Source of the DNA: Rhizobium freirei PRF 81 | GTDB lineage: Bacteria > Pseudomonadota > Alphaproteobacteria > Rhizobiales > Rhizobiaceae | Direction of reading: 5' to 3' | DNA: 64,000 nt | Assembly: GCF_000359745.1 (NCBI RefSeq) | Contig: NZ_AQHN01000077.1 | Coordinates: 1-64,000, forward strand | Shown here: one piece after another, positions 42,193 through 50,732 of the stretch | How the letters are laid out: every line of letters begins with the position of its first letter | Position numbering within the stretch: position 1 is the stretch's first letter | The notes under the pieces: model-generated | What the model was told of the DNA's origin: nothing | The model's input: only the letters and a program-made list of their open reading frames with translations | The model's database searches: none | Program-made: the position numbers and the translations under genes

Positions 42193-42557
42193 GAGATCGC
42201 CTTTTGCTCATCGTTACCCAATCGATGATCATATAGGGCGTGGATACACCTTATGAAAAGATGCCGCTGCAAGTGACGCTCTTGACGGCACTTATGTAAA
42301 ACTTGAAGTATATTTAGATTAAAATAAGTATACACACTTTAACCATTGGTTATGGTTAATAATTCGTCTGTTGCGGTGAAGCAACATCGAAATTCAGCCA
42401 TGTCTGTGCCACAATGAAATCATATTTTGGCTCTTCCAATTCCTCATTTGCCATTCAATTTCAACCTCGATCCGGGAGGGATGTGTTTTTTAATTGCTCG
42501 TGACGCTTCGAAGTCAAAGACAGTAGACGAAGCTCACGGGACTGAAAGGAGAAAAGT
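42193..42557. other. Long AT-rich region upstream of ropB
   Basis: 365 bp between the SDR start (minus) and ropB. It is the most AT-rich stretch of the window. It contains a candidate ropB promoter with a palindrome at the presumed start site (listed separately) and then about 200 nt of untranslated leader. No gene or RNA gene recognised. Confidence 0.6.
42302..42359 (+). promoter_or_regulatory. Candidate ropB promoter with 21-bp palindrome
   Basis: CTTGAA (42302-42307), a 17-bp spacer and TAAGTA (42325-42330) form a plausible promoter. TTAACCAT (42339-42346) and ATGGTTAA (42352-42359) are exact 8-bp arms separated by 5 bp, over or just past the expected start site. This placement fits a repressor site, or a nearby binding site for an envelope-stress regulator. 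The promoter reading is moderate; the palindrome is exact. Confidence 0.5.
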
Positions 42558-43190
42558 ATGCGTACTCTCGTAACGACCCTTATGGTCTCCGCTTTCGCTC
42601 TCGGCGGTTTCACTGCAGCTCACGCTGCCGATGCCGTTGAGCAGATTCCGCAGCCGCCCGTCGCCCAGGAAGCAGCTCCGGCCGTCAACAACTGGTCTGG
42701 CTTCTACATCGGTGGCGAAGGCGACTGGAACAAAGGTCACTTCAACCGTACCGGCAATAGCTACGCCTTCGGCGGCGGTGCCTACACCGGCTACAACTGG
42801 CAGCAGGGCCAGATCGTATACGGTGTTGAAGCCGACCTCGGTTACGCCGACTCTCAAACGAGCCGTAACGGCCTGACCGCCAAGAACGGCGTCAACGGCT
42901 CGGTTCGCGGCCGCCTCGGTTACGACTTCAACCCGTTCATGCTGTACGGCACGGCCGGTCTGGCAATCGGCCAGAACAAGCTCGAAGACGCTACCTCGTC
43001 TGAAAGCAAGACGGCTGTCGGCTACACGGTCGGTGCAGGTGCTGAAACCTTCATCACCAACAACATCACGGCTCGTCTCGAGTACCGTTACACCGACTAC
43101 GGCAAGAAGACCTTCAATCTCGACTCGGGCAGCTTCTCGCGCGGCTTCGACGAGCAGAGCGTCAAGGTCGGTATCGGCGTCAAGTTCTGA
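42558..43190 (+). CDS. ropB: RopB-type outer membrane protein
   Basis: Group III outer membrane beta-barrel of rhizobia, 210 residues. Signal peptide (RTLVTTLMVSAFALGGFTAAHA, cut near residue 23), a short Pro-rich linker, and then the Omp25/31-type eight-stranded barrel: WSGFYIGGEGDWNKG, YTGYNWQQGQIVYGVEADLGY, VNGSVRGRLGYDFNPFMLYGTAGLAIG, and the terminal VKVGIGVKF ending in Phe, as needed for BAM recognition. RopB supports outer membrane stability in Rhizobium. Codon use is strongly biased to frequent codons, consistent with high expression. ATG has AAAGGAG upstream. Confidence 0.9.
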   Translation: MRTLVTTLMVSAFALGGFTAAHAADAVEQIPQPPVAQEAAPAVNNWSGFYIGGEGDWNKGHFNRTGNSYAFGGGAYTGYNWQQGQIVYGVEADLGYADSQTSRNGLTAKNGVNGSVRGRLGYDFNPFMLYGTAGLAIGQNKLEDATSSESKTAVGYTVGAGAETFITNNITARLEYRYTDYGKKTFNLDSGSFSRGFDEQSVKVGIGVKF

Positions 43191-43213
43191 TCATCTGCAG
43201 GCATAACCTGAAG

Positions 43214-43242
43214 AAAAAGCCGGGGTTTCGCCCCGGCTTTTT
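43214..43242. terminator. Bidirectional terminator after ropB
   Basis: AAAAAGCCGGGG (43214-43225) pairs perfectly with CCCCGGCTTTTT (43231-43242), 5-nt loop TTTCG. T-run on the plus strand and A-tract on the left serve both ropB and the convergent SDR gene. Confidence 0.9.
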
Positions 43243-43261
43243 TGTTTTCTGCGCCTGAATA

Positions 43262-44104
43262 TTATGCGGCGTCCTTTGGGAAATCCGTCGACACCGCCAG
43301 CTCGCGCCAGGCGTCCAGTTCCTCGGCGACATATTCATTCTTGGCCTCGATCGCGCCGACTGTATCGGAGCCGAAAGGCATGCGCAGCGGCGGGTTGGCC
43401 GCATGTGCAAGCGCGATCATCGACTTTGCCAGCCGTTTGGGATCGCCGGGCTGGCCATGGTTATGACCAGCGGCGAAATCGCGCATCGCCCCGGCAGGCG
43501 TGTCCCTGTAGTCGGCAATCGAGCTTGGGCTGACGGCAAGCGAGCTTTCGTCGAGGAAGTCGGTGCGGAAAAAGCCGGGTTCGACGACCGTGACCTTGAT
43601 GCCGAGCGGCTGCAGTTCCGCCGCCATTGCCTCGGACAGGCCTTCGACCGCGAATTTCGTCGAGCAATAGACGCCCCAACCGGCAAAGCTCTGATAACCG
43701 CCGACCGAAGACATGTTGATCACATGGCCTGAACGCTGCCGGCGCATATGCGGCAGGATGGCGCGGGTCACCTTCAGCAAGCCGAAGACGTTGGTGGCAT
43801 AGAGCTTCTCGATTTCCTCGGCGGTCGCTTCCTCGACCGCGCCCAGAAGTCCGTATCCGGCATTGTTGACGAGGATGTCGACCCTGCCGAAGCGCTTGAC
43901 GGCGGCTGCCGCAGCTTCTTGGGCCTGTATCTCGTTCGACACGTCGAGACCGATGGCAAGTAGGTTCGGATGATTGCCGAACTTCTCCGCCAGGCCGGCA
44001 GGGTTGCGGGCTGTGGCAACGACGGCGTCGCCAGCGATGAGGGCTTCCTGGGTGATAAGGGCGCCGAAGCCGCGGGATGCACCCGTGATGAACCAAACGC
44101 GCAT
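43262..44104 (-). CDS. SDR family oxidoreductase
   Basis: 280-residue classical SDR. Cofactor motif TGASRGFGA at the N-terminus, NNAGYGLLG, catalytic Ser in MSSVGGYQSF and YCSTKFA (Tyr/Lys). The substrate is not readable. It is divergent from a LysR regulator, which probably controls it. Start ATG at 44104 (MRVWFITGASRG); the frame is open farther upstream but the added residues do not fit the fold. Confidence 0.85.
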   Translation of the reverse strand: MRVWFITGASRGFGALITQEALIAGDAVVATARNPAGLAEKFGNHPNLLAIGLDVSNEIQAQEAAAAAVKRFGRVDILVNNAGYGLLGAVEEATAEEIEKLYATNVFGLLKVTRAILPHMRRQRSGHVINMSSVGGYQSFAGWGVYCSTKFAVEGLSEAMAAELQPLGIKVTVVEPGFFRTDFLDESSLAVSPSSIADYRDTPAGAMRDFAAGHNHGQPGDPKRLAKSMIALAHAANPPLRMPFGSDTVGAIEAKNEYVAEELDAWRELAVSTDFPKDAA

Positions 44105-44180
44105 GATTTTCTCCTTTGTCGGTTTGCAAATCCGTGGATGGAATTTGCTTGCAGGAGAAAGGTAGCTTGATGGCATCGTT

Positions 44181-44222
44181 GAGATAATCTACCTTCTTCT
44201 CTACGAAGTGCTGAGAAAATCT
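44181..44222. promoter_or_regulatory. Direct repeat in the SDR/LysR divergent region
   Basis: GAGATAATCT (44181-44190) and GAGAAAATCT (44213-44222) are near-identical and start 32 bp apart, about three helical turns. They lie between the divergent starts (44104 and 44228). LysR regulators often bind two sites on one DNA face, so these are candidate half-sites. Confidence 0.45.
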
Positions 44223-44227
44223 CATTA

Positions 44228-45127
44228 ATGCGACGCATCCGTTCTACCGATCTGTCAATCTTCCTGGCGATTGCTCAACATCGCAGCTTTCGCAAGGCCG
44301 CGGTGGAGCTTGGCGTGACCGCATCTGCGCTCAGCCATTCATTACGTGCGATCGAGGAACGATTGGATGTGCGGCTGGTCAATCGGACCACCCGCGGCGT
44401 CGGCTTGACCGAGGCCGGCGAGCGCTTGTTCGATCGCATCCGCCCGGCATTTCTGGACATCGATGACGCGCTGGAGGATCTCGATAAATTCCGCGGCCAG
44501 CCCTACGGCAAGCTCCGCGTCAATGCCCCACGCGCCGCCAAGAGGGTGTTGCTGCCCATCGTGTCAAAGTTCCTGAGCGCCTATCCCAACGTGGAAATGG
44601 AGGTCGTGGTGGACGATGCGCTGGTGGACACGGTCTCCGGCGGTTTCGACGCTGGGATCCGGCTCGGCGAAAGTATCGCCGCCGATATGATAGCCATCGC
44701 CATCGGCCCCCGTCAGCGGACGGCGATCGTCGGCGCGCCCGAACATTTTCAGCGTTTCCCGAAACCGGTCACGCCGCACGACCTGAAAGATCACCCTTGC
44801 ATCCGCTACCGTTTTCCAAGCGGCGCCTATTATCGCTGGGAATTCGAACGTGGAGGTATCGAACTGGAAATCGAGGTACAGGGGCCGCTGACGCTCGGCG
44901 ATCTCGACATGATGTTCGACGCCGCGGTTAATGGCTCCGGCCTTGCTTTCCTGTTTGAAGATTACGCGCTGCCAGCTTTGGAAGACGGCCGACTGATCCG
45001 CATCTTGGAGGATTGGTGCCCCTATTATCCCGGCTTCTTCCTCTATTATCCGAGCCGCCGGCAGTTGCCGACGGCCTTGCGCGCTTTCGTCGATTTCGTG
45101 AAGGCTGGCGATGTCAAACGGAGCTAA
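44228..45127 (+). CDS. LysR-family transcriptional regulator
   Basis: 299-residue LTTR. N-terminal winged helix-turn-helix (LSIFLAIAQHRSFRKAAVELGVTASALSHSLRAIEERLDVRLVNRTTRGVGLTEAGERL, about residues 8-65), a linker helix, and the two-lobed effector domain (KLRVNAPRAAKRVLLPIV to the end). GFDAGIRLGESIAADMIAIAIGP is typical of the subgroup that controls neighbouring SDR or efflux genes. The divergent SDR at 43262 is its likely target. The inducer is unknown. Confidence 0.88.
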   Translation: MRRIRSTDLSIFLAIAQHRSFRKAAVELGVTASALSHSLRAIEERLDVRLVNRTTRGVGLTEAGERLFDRIRPAFLDIDDALEDLDKFRGQPYGKLRVNAPRAAKRVLLPIVSKFLSAYPNVEMEVVVDDALVDTVSGGFDAGIRLGESIAADMIAIAIGPRQRTAIVGAPEHFQRFPKPVTPHDLKDHPCIRYRFPSGAYYRWEFERGGIELEIEVQGPLTLGDLDMMFDAAVNGSGLAFLFEDYALPALEDGRLIRILEDWCPYYPGFFLYYPSRRQLPTALRAFVDFVKAGDVKRS

Positions 45128-45138
45128 GCCGGGCGTCG

Positions 45139-45732
45139 TCAGGCTTGCGGCTTCATGGCCGGGTAATCCGGGAAATGCTTCTCGAATTTGTAGGCCCAGT
45201 CGACTAATCCCGCATAGTCCGCTTCCCATTGCCCTTCGAAGCGAAGCTGCAAGTAGCCGATGAGGGCGGCAAGCGCGAAATGGCCGGCATAGAGCTTCTT
45301 GCCGATTTTCGGCGGCTCGGCATCGAGGTGGGTAAGAGCGCGGCGGACCTTCGTCCACTGCCGGTCGATCCAGGGCTGGTGCTGTTTTTCCATCTCGCGA
45401 AAGCGGCGCTCGTAGACGATCGACAGGAGGCATTCGTTGGTGCCGTCGATCAGCGCTTCCAGAACTTCGATTTCGGTGCGCTTGCCCTTCTTCGATGGAT
45501 AGAGCCCGCCTTCCTGCCGGTCGAAATAGTGCATGATGGCGCGGCTGTCGAAGATTGCTTCGCCGTTGCCGGTCAGCAATGTCGGGATCTTGCCGAGCGG
45601 GTTGTTGTCGATCAGCAGTGCCGGCCCGGCATTCGTGTCGACATGGATTTCCTCGAGCTCGATGCCGAGATGGCGCGCCGCCATGCGCACCTTGCTGGAG
45701 AAGGGGGAGGTGGACGAGCAAAGAAGTCTCAT
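45139..45732 (-). CDS. Glutathione S-transferase family protein
   Basis: 197-residue GST. Thioredoxin-like N-terminal domain (CSSTSPFSSKVRMAARHLGIELEEI; NPLGKIPTL cis-Pro; FDSRAIMHYFD for glutathione binding) and an all-helical C-terminal domain (TNECLLSIVYERRFR; FALAALIGYLQLRFEG). Ser9/Pro10/Ser12 near the start suggest a serine- or cysteine-type active site rather than tyrosine. Substrate unknown. It ends 11 bp from the convergent LysR. Confidence 0.87.
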   Translation of the reverse strand: MRLLCSSTSPFSSKVRMAARHLGIELEEIHVDTNAGPALLIDNNPLGKIPTLLTGNGEAIFDSRAIMHYFDRQEGGLYPSKKGKRTEIEVLEALIDGTNECLLSIVYERRFREMEKQHQPWIDRQWTKVRRALTHLDAEPPKIGKKLYAGHFALAALIGYLQLRFEGQWEADYAGLVDWAYKFEKHFPDYPAMKPQA

Positions 45733-45765
45733 GAAATCACCTGTGGGGTATGTGCGGAAAGAAAT

Positions 45766-46617
45766 CTAATGTTCGCCGCGCAGCCAGAAGGCGCGCTGCG
45801 AGGCGAAGCGGTCTTGCGCCAGCATGTCCTTTAAGGCAGGCAGCAGCGCATGCAGCTCGTCTTTTAGCGTGAAAGGCGGATTGACGATGATGAGGCCGGA
45901 ACCGGTCAAGCCGGTAAAGCCGCGGTCGCTCTTGATGCTGAGCTCGGCACAAAGCATTTTCGGAATTTCCAGCGCGTGCAAAGCTTCATGAAACTGCTTG
46001 ATCGGCGCATCCTTCTTGATCGGATACCAGAGGCAATAGGTGCCGCCCGGAAAACGCCGCCAGGCCTTTGCCAGGCCGTCGACCAGCCGCTCATATTCGC
46101 CTTCTTCCTCGAAAGGCGGGTCGACGAGCACGATGCCGCGTTTTTCCTTTGGCGGCAGATGCGCTCCGAGCGCCAGCCAGCCGTCCAACTCGGTGATGCG
46201 CGCGTGGTGATCGCCCTCGAACAGCCGGTGAAGCCGCTGAAAATCGTCCGGATGCAGTTCCATTGCCGAGAGCCGGTCCTGCGGGCGAAATAGCATGCGC
46301 GCGAGCTTCGGCGAGCCGGGATAGAGCCCGACGCCGCCTTCGGGGTTCAATTCGCGGATGGCGGCAAGATAGGGCTCCAGCAGCTCGGCCACCTGCGGCA
46401 CAAGCTCCGCCTCCAGCAGCCGGCCGATGCCGTCGCGCCACTCGCCCGTCTTCTGCGCTTCTTCGGACGACAGATCATAAAGACCGATGCCGGCATGCGT
46501 GTCGAGGACGCGAAATGCCTTGTCCTTGTTCTGCATGTAGCGGACGAGGCGCGCAAGAACGGCATGTTTCAGTACATCGGCGAAATTGCCTGCGTGGTAG
46601 ATGTGCCGATAGTTCAT
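45766..46617 (-). CDS. rlmJ: 23S rRNA (adenine2030-N6)-methyltransferase
   Basis: Methylates A2030 of 23S rRNA. 283 residues from the ATG at 46617 (MNYRHIYHAGNFADVLKHAVL, the RlmJ N-terminal signature). The N6-adenine methyltransferase motif IV is GIVLVDPPFEEEGEYERLV; the SAM-binding region is FRVLDTHAGIGLYDL. Normal length. It is divergent from the molybdopterin oxidoreductase, sharing an 81-bp gap. Confidence 0.93.
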   Translation of the reverse strand: MNYRHIYHAGNFADVLKHAVLARLVRYMQNKDKAFRVLDTHAGIGLYDLSSEEAQKTGEWRDGIGRLLEAELVPQVAELLEPYLAAIRELNPEGGVGLYPGSPKLARMLFRPQDRLSAMELHPDDFQRLHRLFEGDHHARITELDGWLALGAHLPPKEKRGIVLVDPPFEEEGEYERLVDGLAKAWRRFPGGTYCLWYPIKKDAPIKQFHEALHALEIPKMLCAELSIKSDRGFTGLTGSGLIIVNPPFTLKDELHALLPALKDMLAQDRFASQRAFWLRGEH

Positions 46618-46698
46618 TGTCGGTGAAGTCCGCATGAATTGTTGAGATGGGCCGGATTGTCTCTAGTGGCCGGACATCGCTTGAAATATACAAACATC

Positions 46699-48822
46699 AT
46701 GAACATTGCGACCCCCATCCAAGCCAAATCGCGCATAGGCCACACCGCCTGTCCGCATGACTGTCCCTCCACCTGCGCGCTGGAGGTCGATCTGACGGAA
46801 GACGGCAGGATCGGCCGGGTCCGCGGCGCCAACGACCATTCCTACACCTCGGGCGTCATCTGCGCCAAGGTCGCGCGCTACGCCGAGCGGCTCTATCACC
46901 CCGATCGGCTGATGAAGCCGCTGCGCCGCGCCGGTGCCAAGGGCGAGGGGCGCTGGCAGGAGCTTTCCTGGGACGACGCGCTGGACGAAATCGCCGAAGC
47001 CTTCGTCAAGGCCGAAGCCAAAGATGGCAGCGAGGCGATCTGGCCTTACTTCTATGCCGGCACCATGGGCTGGGTGCAGCGCGATTCCATCGAGCGCCTC
47101 CGCCACGCCAAGCGCTATTCCGGCTTCTTCTCGTCGATCTGCACCAACCCGGCCTGGACCGGCTTCACCATGGCGACGGGCGTGCTGCGCGGCCCCGATC
47201 CGCGCGAGATGGGCCGCACCGATTGCGTCGTTATCTGGGGTACGAATGCGGTCGCGACACAGGTCAACGTCATGACCCATGCGATCAAGTCCCGCAAGGA
47301 ACGCGGCGCCAAGATCGTCGTCGTCGACATCTACGACAATCCGACGATGAAGCAGGCCGACATGGCCTTGATCGTCAGGCCGGGCTCGGATGCGGCACTT
47401 GCCTGCGCCGTCATGCACATCGCCTTCCGCGACGGCTATGCCGACCGCGCCTATATGGCCAAATATGCCGACGATCCCGCCGGCCTCGAAGAACACCTGA
47501 AGTCGAAGACCCCGGCATGGGCCGCTGATATCACCGGTCTTTCGGTCGACGAGATTGAAGCCTTCGCCAAGCTCGTTGGAACGACGAAGAAGACCTACTT
47601 TCGTCTCGGCTACGGCTTCACCCGCCAGCGCAACGGCGCGGTCGCCATGCATGCAGCGGCCTCAATCGCCACCGTTCTCGGCTCCTGGCAGTATGAAGGC
47701 GGCGGCGCCTTTCATTCGAACAGTGATATCTTCCGCATGGACGCGAGCGAACTGACCGGCCGCGCCATGAAGGATCAGGATATCCGCATGATAGATCAGT
47801 CGCAGATCGGCCGCGCCTTGACCGGCGATGCCGTGGCGCTGCGCCATCGCGGCCCGGTGACCGCCATGCTGATCCAGAACACCAATCCGGTGAACATCGC
47901 GCCCGAACAGCGGCTGGTGAAGCGCGGCTTTGCCCGCTCCGATCTTTTCGTGGCGGTACACGAGCAGTTTATGACCGATACGGCCGAGATGGCCGATATC
48001 GTCATCCCCGCCACCATGTTCGTCGAGCATGACGATATCTATCGCGCCGGCGGCCAGAACCACATCCTTCTCGGCCCGAAGCTTGTCGAGCCGCCGCCGA
48101 CGGTTCGCAGCAACCTTTTCGTCATCGAAGAACTGGCCAAACGTCTTGGTGTTGCCGATCGCCCGGGCTTCGGCTTCTCCGCGCGCGAGATGATCGACAG
48201 GGTACTGTCGAGGAGCGGATTGCCGGATTACGATTATTTCCTCGAGCACAAATGGTTCGATCGCCAGCCGGATTTCGATGAGGCCCATTTCATCAATGGG
48301 TTCGCCCATCCTGACGGCAAGTTCCGCTTCCGCCCGGATTGGACCAACCAGCCGGCGCCGAACCGCCCGCCTGCGTCGGTCGGCTTGCTTGGGCCGCATG
48401 TCGAGCTGCCCGAGTTTCCGGATCAGGTCGACGTGATCGAGGTGGCCGATCCCGAGCATCCCTTCCGGCTTGCGACCTCGCCATCGCGCAATTTCCTGAA
48501 TTCGAGCTTCGCGGAAACCAAGACGTCGCGGCAGAAGGAAGGTCGTCCCGAAGTGATGATCAATCCGGCCGATGCCGAAGCGCTCGATATTGCCCATGGC
48601 GAACTGGTTCGCATCGGCAATGGAAGAGGGGATATCCGTATTCATGCGCGCGTGACGACGGAAGTGAAGCCGGGCGTCTTGATCGCCGAAGGTCTGTGGC
48701 CGAACAAGGCCCATGTCGACGGCGAGGGCATCAACGTGCTCACCGGCGCCGATCCGGTCGCGCCCTATGGCGGCGCGGCTGTTCACGACAACAAGGTATG
48801 GCTCCGCAAGGATATGGCATGA
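46699..48822 (+). CDS. Molybdopterin oxidoreductase (DMSO reductase family)
   Basis: 707-residue cytoplasmic Mo-bis-MGD enzyme. The N-terminal 4Fe-4S site is C18, C22, C26 (CPHDCPSTC) and C55 (GVICAKVARY). The MPT-binding regions include CVVIWGTNAVATQ and RPGSDAALACAVMHI, and the C-terminal molydopterin dinucleotide-binding domain has VMINPADAEALDIAHGELVRI. No Tat signal, so it is cytoplasmic. No electron-transfer subunit is adjacent, unlike formate dehydrogenases and nitrate reductases. Similar single-subunit proteins are annotated only generally; the substrate is unknown. ATG at 46699 chosen over a TTG at 46639. It is coupled to nudK (ATGA). Confidence 0.87.
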   Translation: MNIATPIQAKSRIGHTACPHDCPSTCALEVDLTEDGRIGRVRGANDHSYTSGVICAKVARYAERLYHPDRLMKPLRRAGAKGEGRWQELSWDDALDEIAEAFVKAEAKDGSEAIWPYFYAGTMGWVQRDSIERLRHAKRYSGFFSSICTNPAWTGFTMATGVLRGPDPREMGRTDCVVIWGTNAVATQVNVMTHAIKSRKERGAKIVVVDIYDNPTMKQADMALIVRPGSDAALACAVMHIAFRDGYADRAYMAKYADDPAGLEEHLKSKTPAWAADITGLSVDEIEAFAKLVGTTKKTYFRLGYGFTRQRNGAVAMHAAASIATVLGSWQYEGGGAFHSNSDIFRMDASELTGRAMKDQDIRMIDQSQIGRALTGDAVALRHRGPVTAMLIQNTNPVNIAPEQRLVKRGFARSDLFVAVHEQFMTDTAEMADIVIPATMFVEHDDIYRAGGQNHILLGPKLVEPPPTVRSNLFVIEELAKRLGVADRPGFGFSAREMIDRVLSRSGLPDYDYFLEHKWFDRQPDFDEAHFINGFAHPDGKFRFRPDWTNQPAPNRPPASVGLLGPHVELPEFPDQVDVIEVADPEHPFRLATSPSRNFLNSSFAETKTSRQKEGRPEVMINPADAEALDIAHGELVRIGNGRGDIRIHARVTTEVKPGVLIAEGLWPNKAHVDGEGINVLTGADPVAPYGGAAVHDNKVWLRKDMA

Positions 48823-49412
48823 CTAAATTCGAAAAGGCGAAAGCCGAAATCGTCAGCGAAAAGACGCTGGCGGATCAATGGACGCGGCTGAGCAGCTTCG
48901 ATCTCGACTACACGGATTCACGCGGCGAAAAGCATCGCCTGAAGCGCGAGGTCTATCATCGCACGCCGGCCGCCTGCATCCTGCTTTATGATCCCAAGCG
49001 GGAAACGGTGGTGCTCGTTCGGCAGTTTCGTCTGCCGGCCCAGCTTGTCGGCGAACCTGCCTGGATGATCGAAGTGCCCGCCGGCCTGCTCGATGGCGAC
49101 GATCCGGAAGCCGCCATCCGCCGCGAGGCCATGGAAGAGACCGGTTTCCGCGTGCGCGATGTCCGCTTCCTCTTCAAGGCGATGACCTCACCGGGGGCCA
49201 TTACCGAGATCATCCATTTCTTCGCCGCCGTGATCGATACCTCCGATCGTGTTGCCGATGGCGGCGGGCTTGCCGAGGAGCATGAGGATATCGAGGTGCT
49301 GGAAGTGCGGCTGGCGGAAGCCATGGCGATGATCGAGAGCGGCGATATCTATGACGCCAAGACGATCATGCTGCTGCAATGGGCAACGTTGAACGTCGCG
49401 ACTTTGCGATAG
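48819..49412 (+). CDS. nudK: NudK-like GDP-mannose pyrophosphatase (Nudix)
   Basis: 197-residue Nudix hydrolase. It closely resembles E. coli NudK, which splits GDP-mannose and similar sugar nucleotides: KREVYHRTPAACILLYDPKRETVVLVRQFR, the Nudix box GLLDGDDPEAAIRREAMEETGF, SPGAITEIIHFFAA and EDIEVLEVRLAEAMAMIESGDI. As in E. coli NudK, the box is one residue shorter than the general consensus, while the catalytic RE...EE is intact. The start overlaps the oxidoreductase stop, an odd pairing for a nucleotide-sugar enzyme. Confidence 0.85.
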   Translation: MTKFEKAKAEIVSEKTLADQWTRLSSFDLDYTDSRGEKHRLKREVYHRTPAACILLYDPKRETVVLVRQFRLPAQLVGEPAWMIEVPAGLLDGDDPEAAIRREAMEETGFRVRDVRFLFKAMTSPGAITEIIHFFAAVIDTSDRVADGGGLAEEHEDIEVLEVRLAEAMAMIESGDIYDAKTIMLLQWATLNVATLR

Positions 49413-49497
49413 ACGCTGAGTGATCGGGAGCTTTGTTGAAAACTCAGCTCCTCATTCATCACAATGTCACGAATCGAGCTTACCCGGGCGTGCCGGC

Positions 49498-49519
49498 CGA
49501 AAACATTCGAATGTTTTCG
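49498..49519. promoter_or_regulatory. Perfect 22-bp palindrome upstream of phnM
   Basis: CGAAAACATTC (49498-49508) and GAATGTTTTCG (49509-49519) are exact reverse complements with no spacer. It is 41 bp before the phnM start and 86 bp after nudK. No T-run follows, so an operator is more likely than a terminator. Confidence 0.65.
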
Positions 49520-49559
49520 AGCCTCCTTCGATCATGGACGCTGTTTCAGGAGAAAGCCG

Positions 49560-50729
49560 ATGTGGCTCAGCAATTTCACGCTCGTTCTTCCCAGTGAAGT
49601 CGTCGAAAAGGGCGCGGTGCGCGTTGAGGACGGCGTGATTACCGAAATCCGCTCCGAGCCGGTGGAGCAGCCAACCTTCGACGGTGGTGGACGCCTGCTG
49701 ATGCCGGGTTTCGTCGACCTGCACTGCGACATGATCGAGCGCGAGATCGCGCCGCGGCCAAACGCGATGATGCCGATCGATTTCGGTATTCACGAGCTCG
49801 ACAAGAAGCTGGCGGCGGCCGGCGTCACCACCGCTTTTGCGGCACTCTCCTTTGCGACCGAAAGCGTCTACGGCCACGTCCGTTCGCTCGAAACCACCTC
49901 GGCGGTCATCCGTGGCATCGGCAGTCTGCGCGACGAACTCCTGATCGACCATCGCGTCCATGCCCGTTACGAAATCACCAATCTCGGCGCGGCTTCGACC
50001 TTGGAGCGGTTGCTGGAGGAGGGCTCTGTCGACATGGTCTCCCTGACCGATCACACGCCGGGGCAGGGCCAATATAACGACATCGAAAGCTATATCCGCA
50101 GCATGTCCGAGCGCCGCTCCATGTCGCGCGAGGCCGCCGAGGAAGTTGTGGCAACGCGTATTGCGCAGCGCCAGGATCCGGAGATCGAGCGCAAGCTGCA
50201 TGATGTCGTCGCACTGTCGCTGAAGCATAAGCTTTCGCTGGCTTCGCATGACGATGACAGCGCCGAGAAGGTGGCGGCAATGCACGATCTCGGCGTGACG
50301 ATCAGCGAGTTTCCAGTCACCGGCCCGGCCGCAGAAGAAGCCTGCCGCCGTGGTCTTTGGACGCTCATGGGTGCGCCCAACGCACTACGCGGCCAGTCGA
50401 TGTCCGGCAATCTCAGCGCTCTGGATGCGGCCCGTGCCGGCCTGCTCGGCGTTATCGCAGCCGACTATCACCCGGCCGCCTTCGTGCCGGCGATCTTCAA
50501 GATTGCCGATGTTGTTGCCGACGGCCTACCGGCGGCAGTTGCGACGGCAACTTCCAATGCCGCCCGCTCGGCCGGCCTCAAGGATCGCGGTGAAATCGCC
50601 GTCGGCCAGCTTGCCGATCTGGTTGCCGTCGAGCCCGGTTCGGTTCATCGCATCCGCGCAACCTTCCGCGGCGGCCGCGTCGTCTATAGCGACGGCACGC
50701 TGCATCCGCTGATGGCGATGGCAGCTTGA
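49560..50729 (+). CDS. phnM: PhnM-like phosphonate amidohydrolase (stand-alone)
   Basis: 389-residue amidohydrolase-superfamily protein related to alpha-D-ribose 1-methylphosphonate 5-triphosphate diphosphatase of the C-P lyase pathway. Metal-site motifs: FVDLHCDMIEREIAP, SLTDHTPGQGQY and LASHDDDS; the C-terminal GLKDRGEIAVGQLADLVAVEPGSVHRI is typical of amidohydrolases. ATG at 49560 (MWLSNFTLVLPSE) has AGGAG before it. The rest of the phn operon (phnGHIJKL) is absent here, so it either supports a distant C-P lyase cluster or has another substrate. Confidence 0.87.
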   Translation: MWLSNFTLVLPSEVVEKGAVRVEDGVITEIRSEPVEQPTFDGGGRLLMPGFVDLHCDMIEREIAPRPNAMMPIDFGIHELDKKLAAAGVTTAFAALSFATESVYGHVRSLETTSAVIRGIGSLRDELLIDHRVHARYEITNLGAASTLERLLEEGSVDMVSLTDHTPGQGQYNDIESYIRSMSERRSMSREAAEEVVATRIAQRQDPEIERKLHDVVALSLKHKLSLASHDDDSAEKVAAMHDLGVTISEFPVTGPAAEEACRRGLWTLMGAPNALRGQSMSGNLSALDAARAGLLGVIAADYHPAAFVPAIFKIADVVADGLPAAVATATSNAARSAGLKDRGEIAVGQLADLVAVEPGSVHRIRATFRGGRVVYSDGTLHPLMAMAA

Positions 50730-50732
50730 AAG

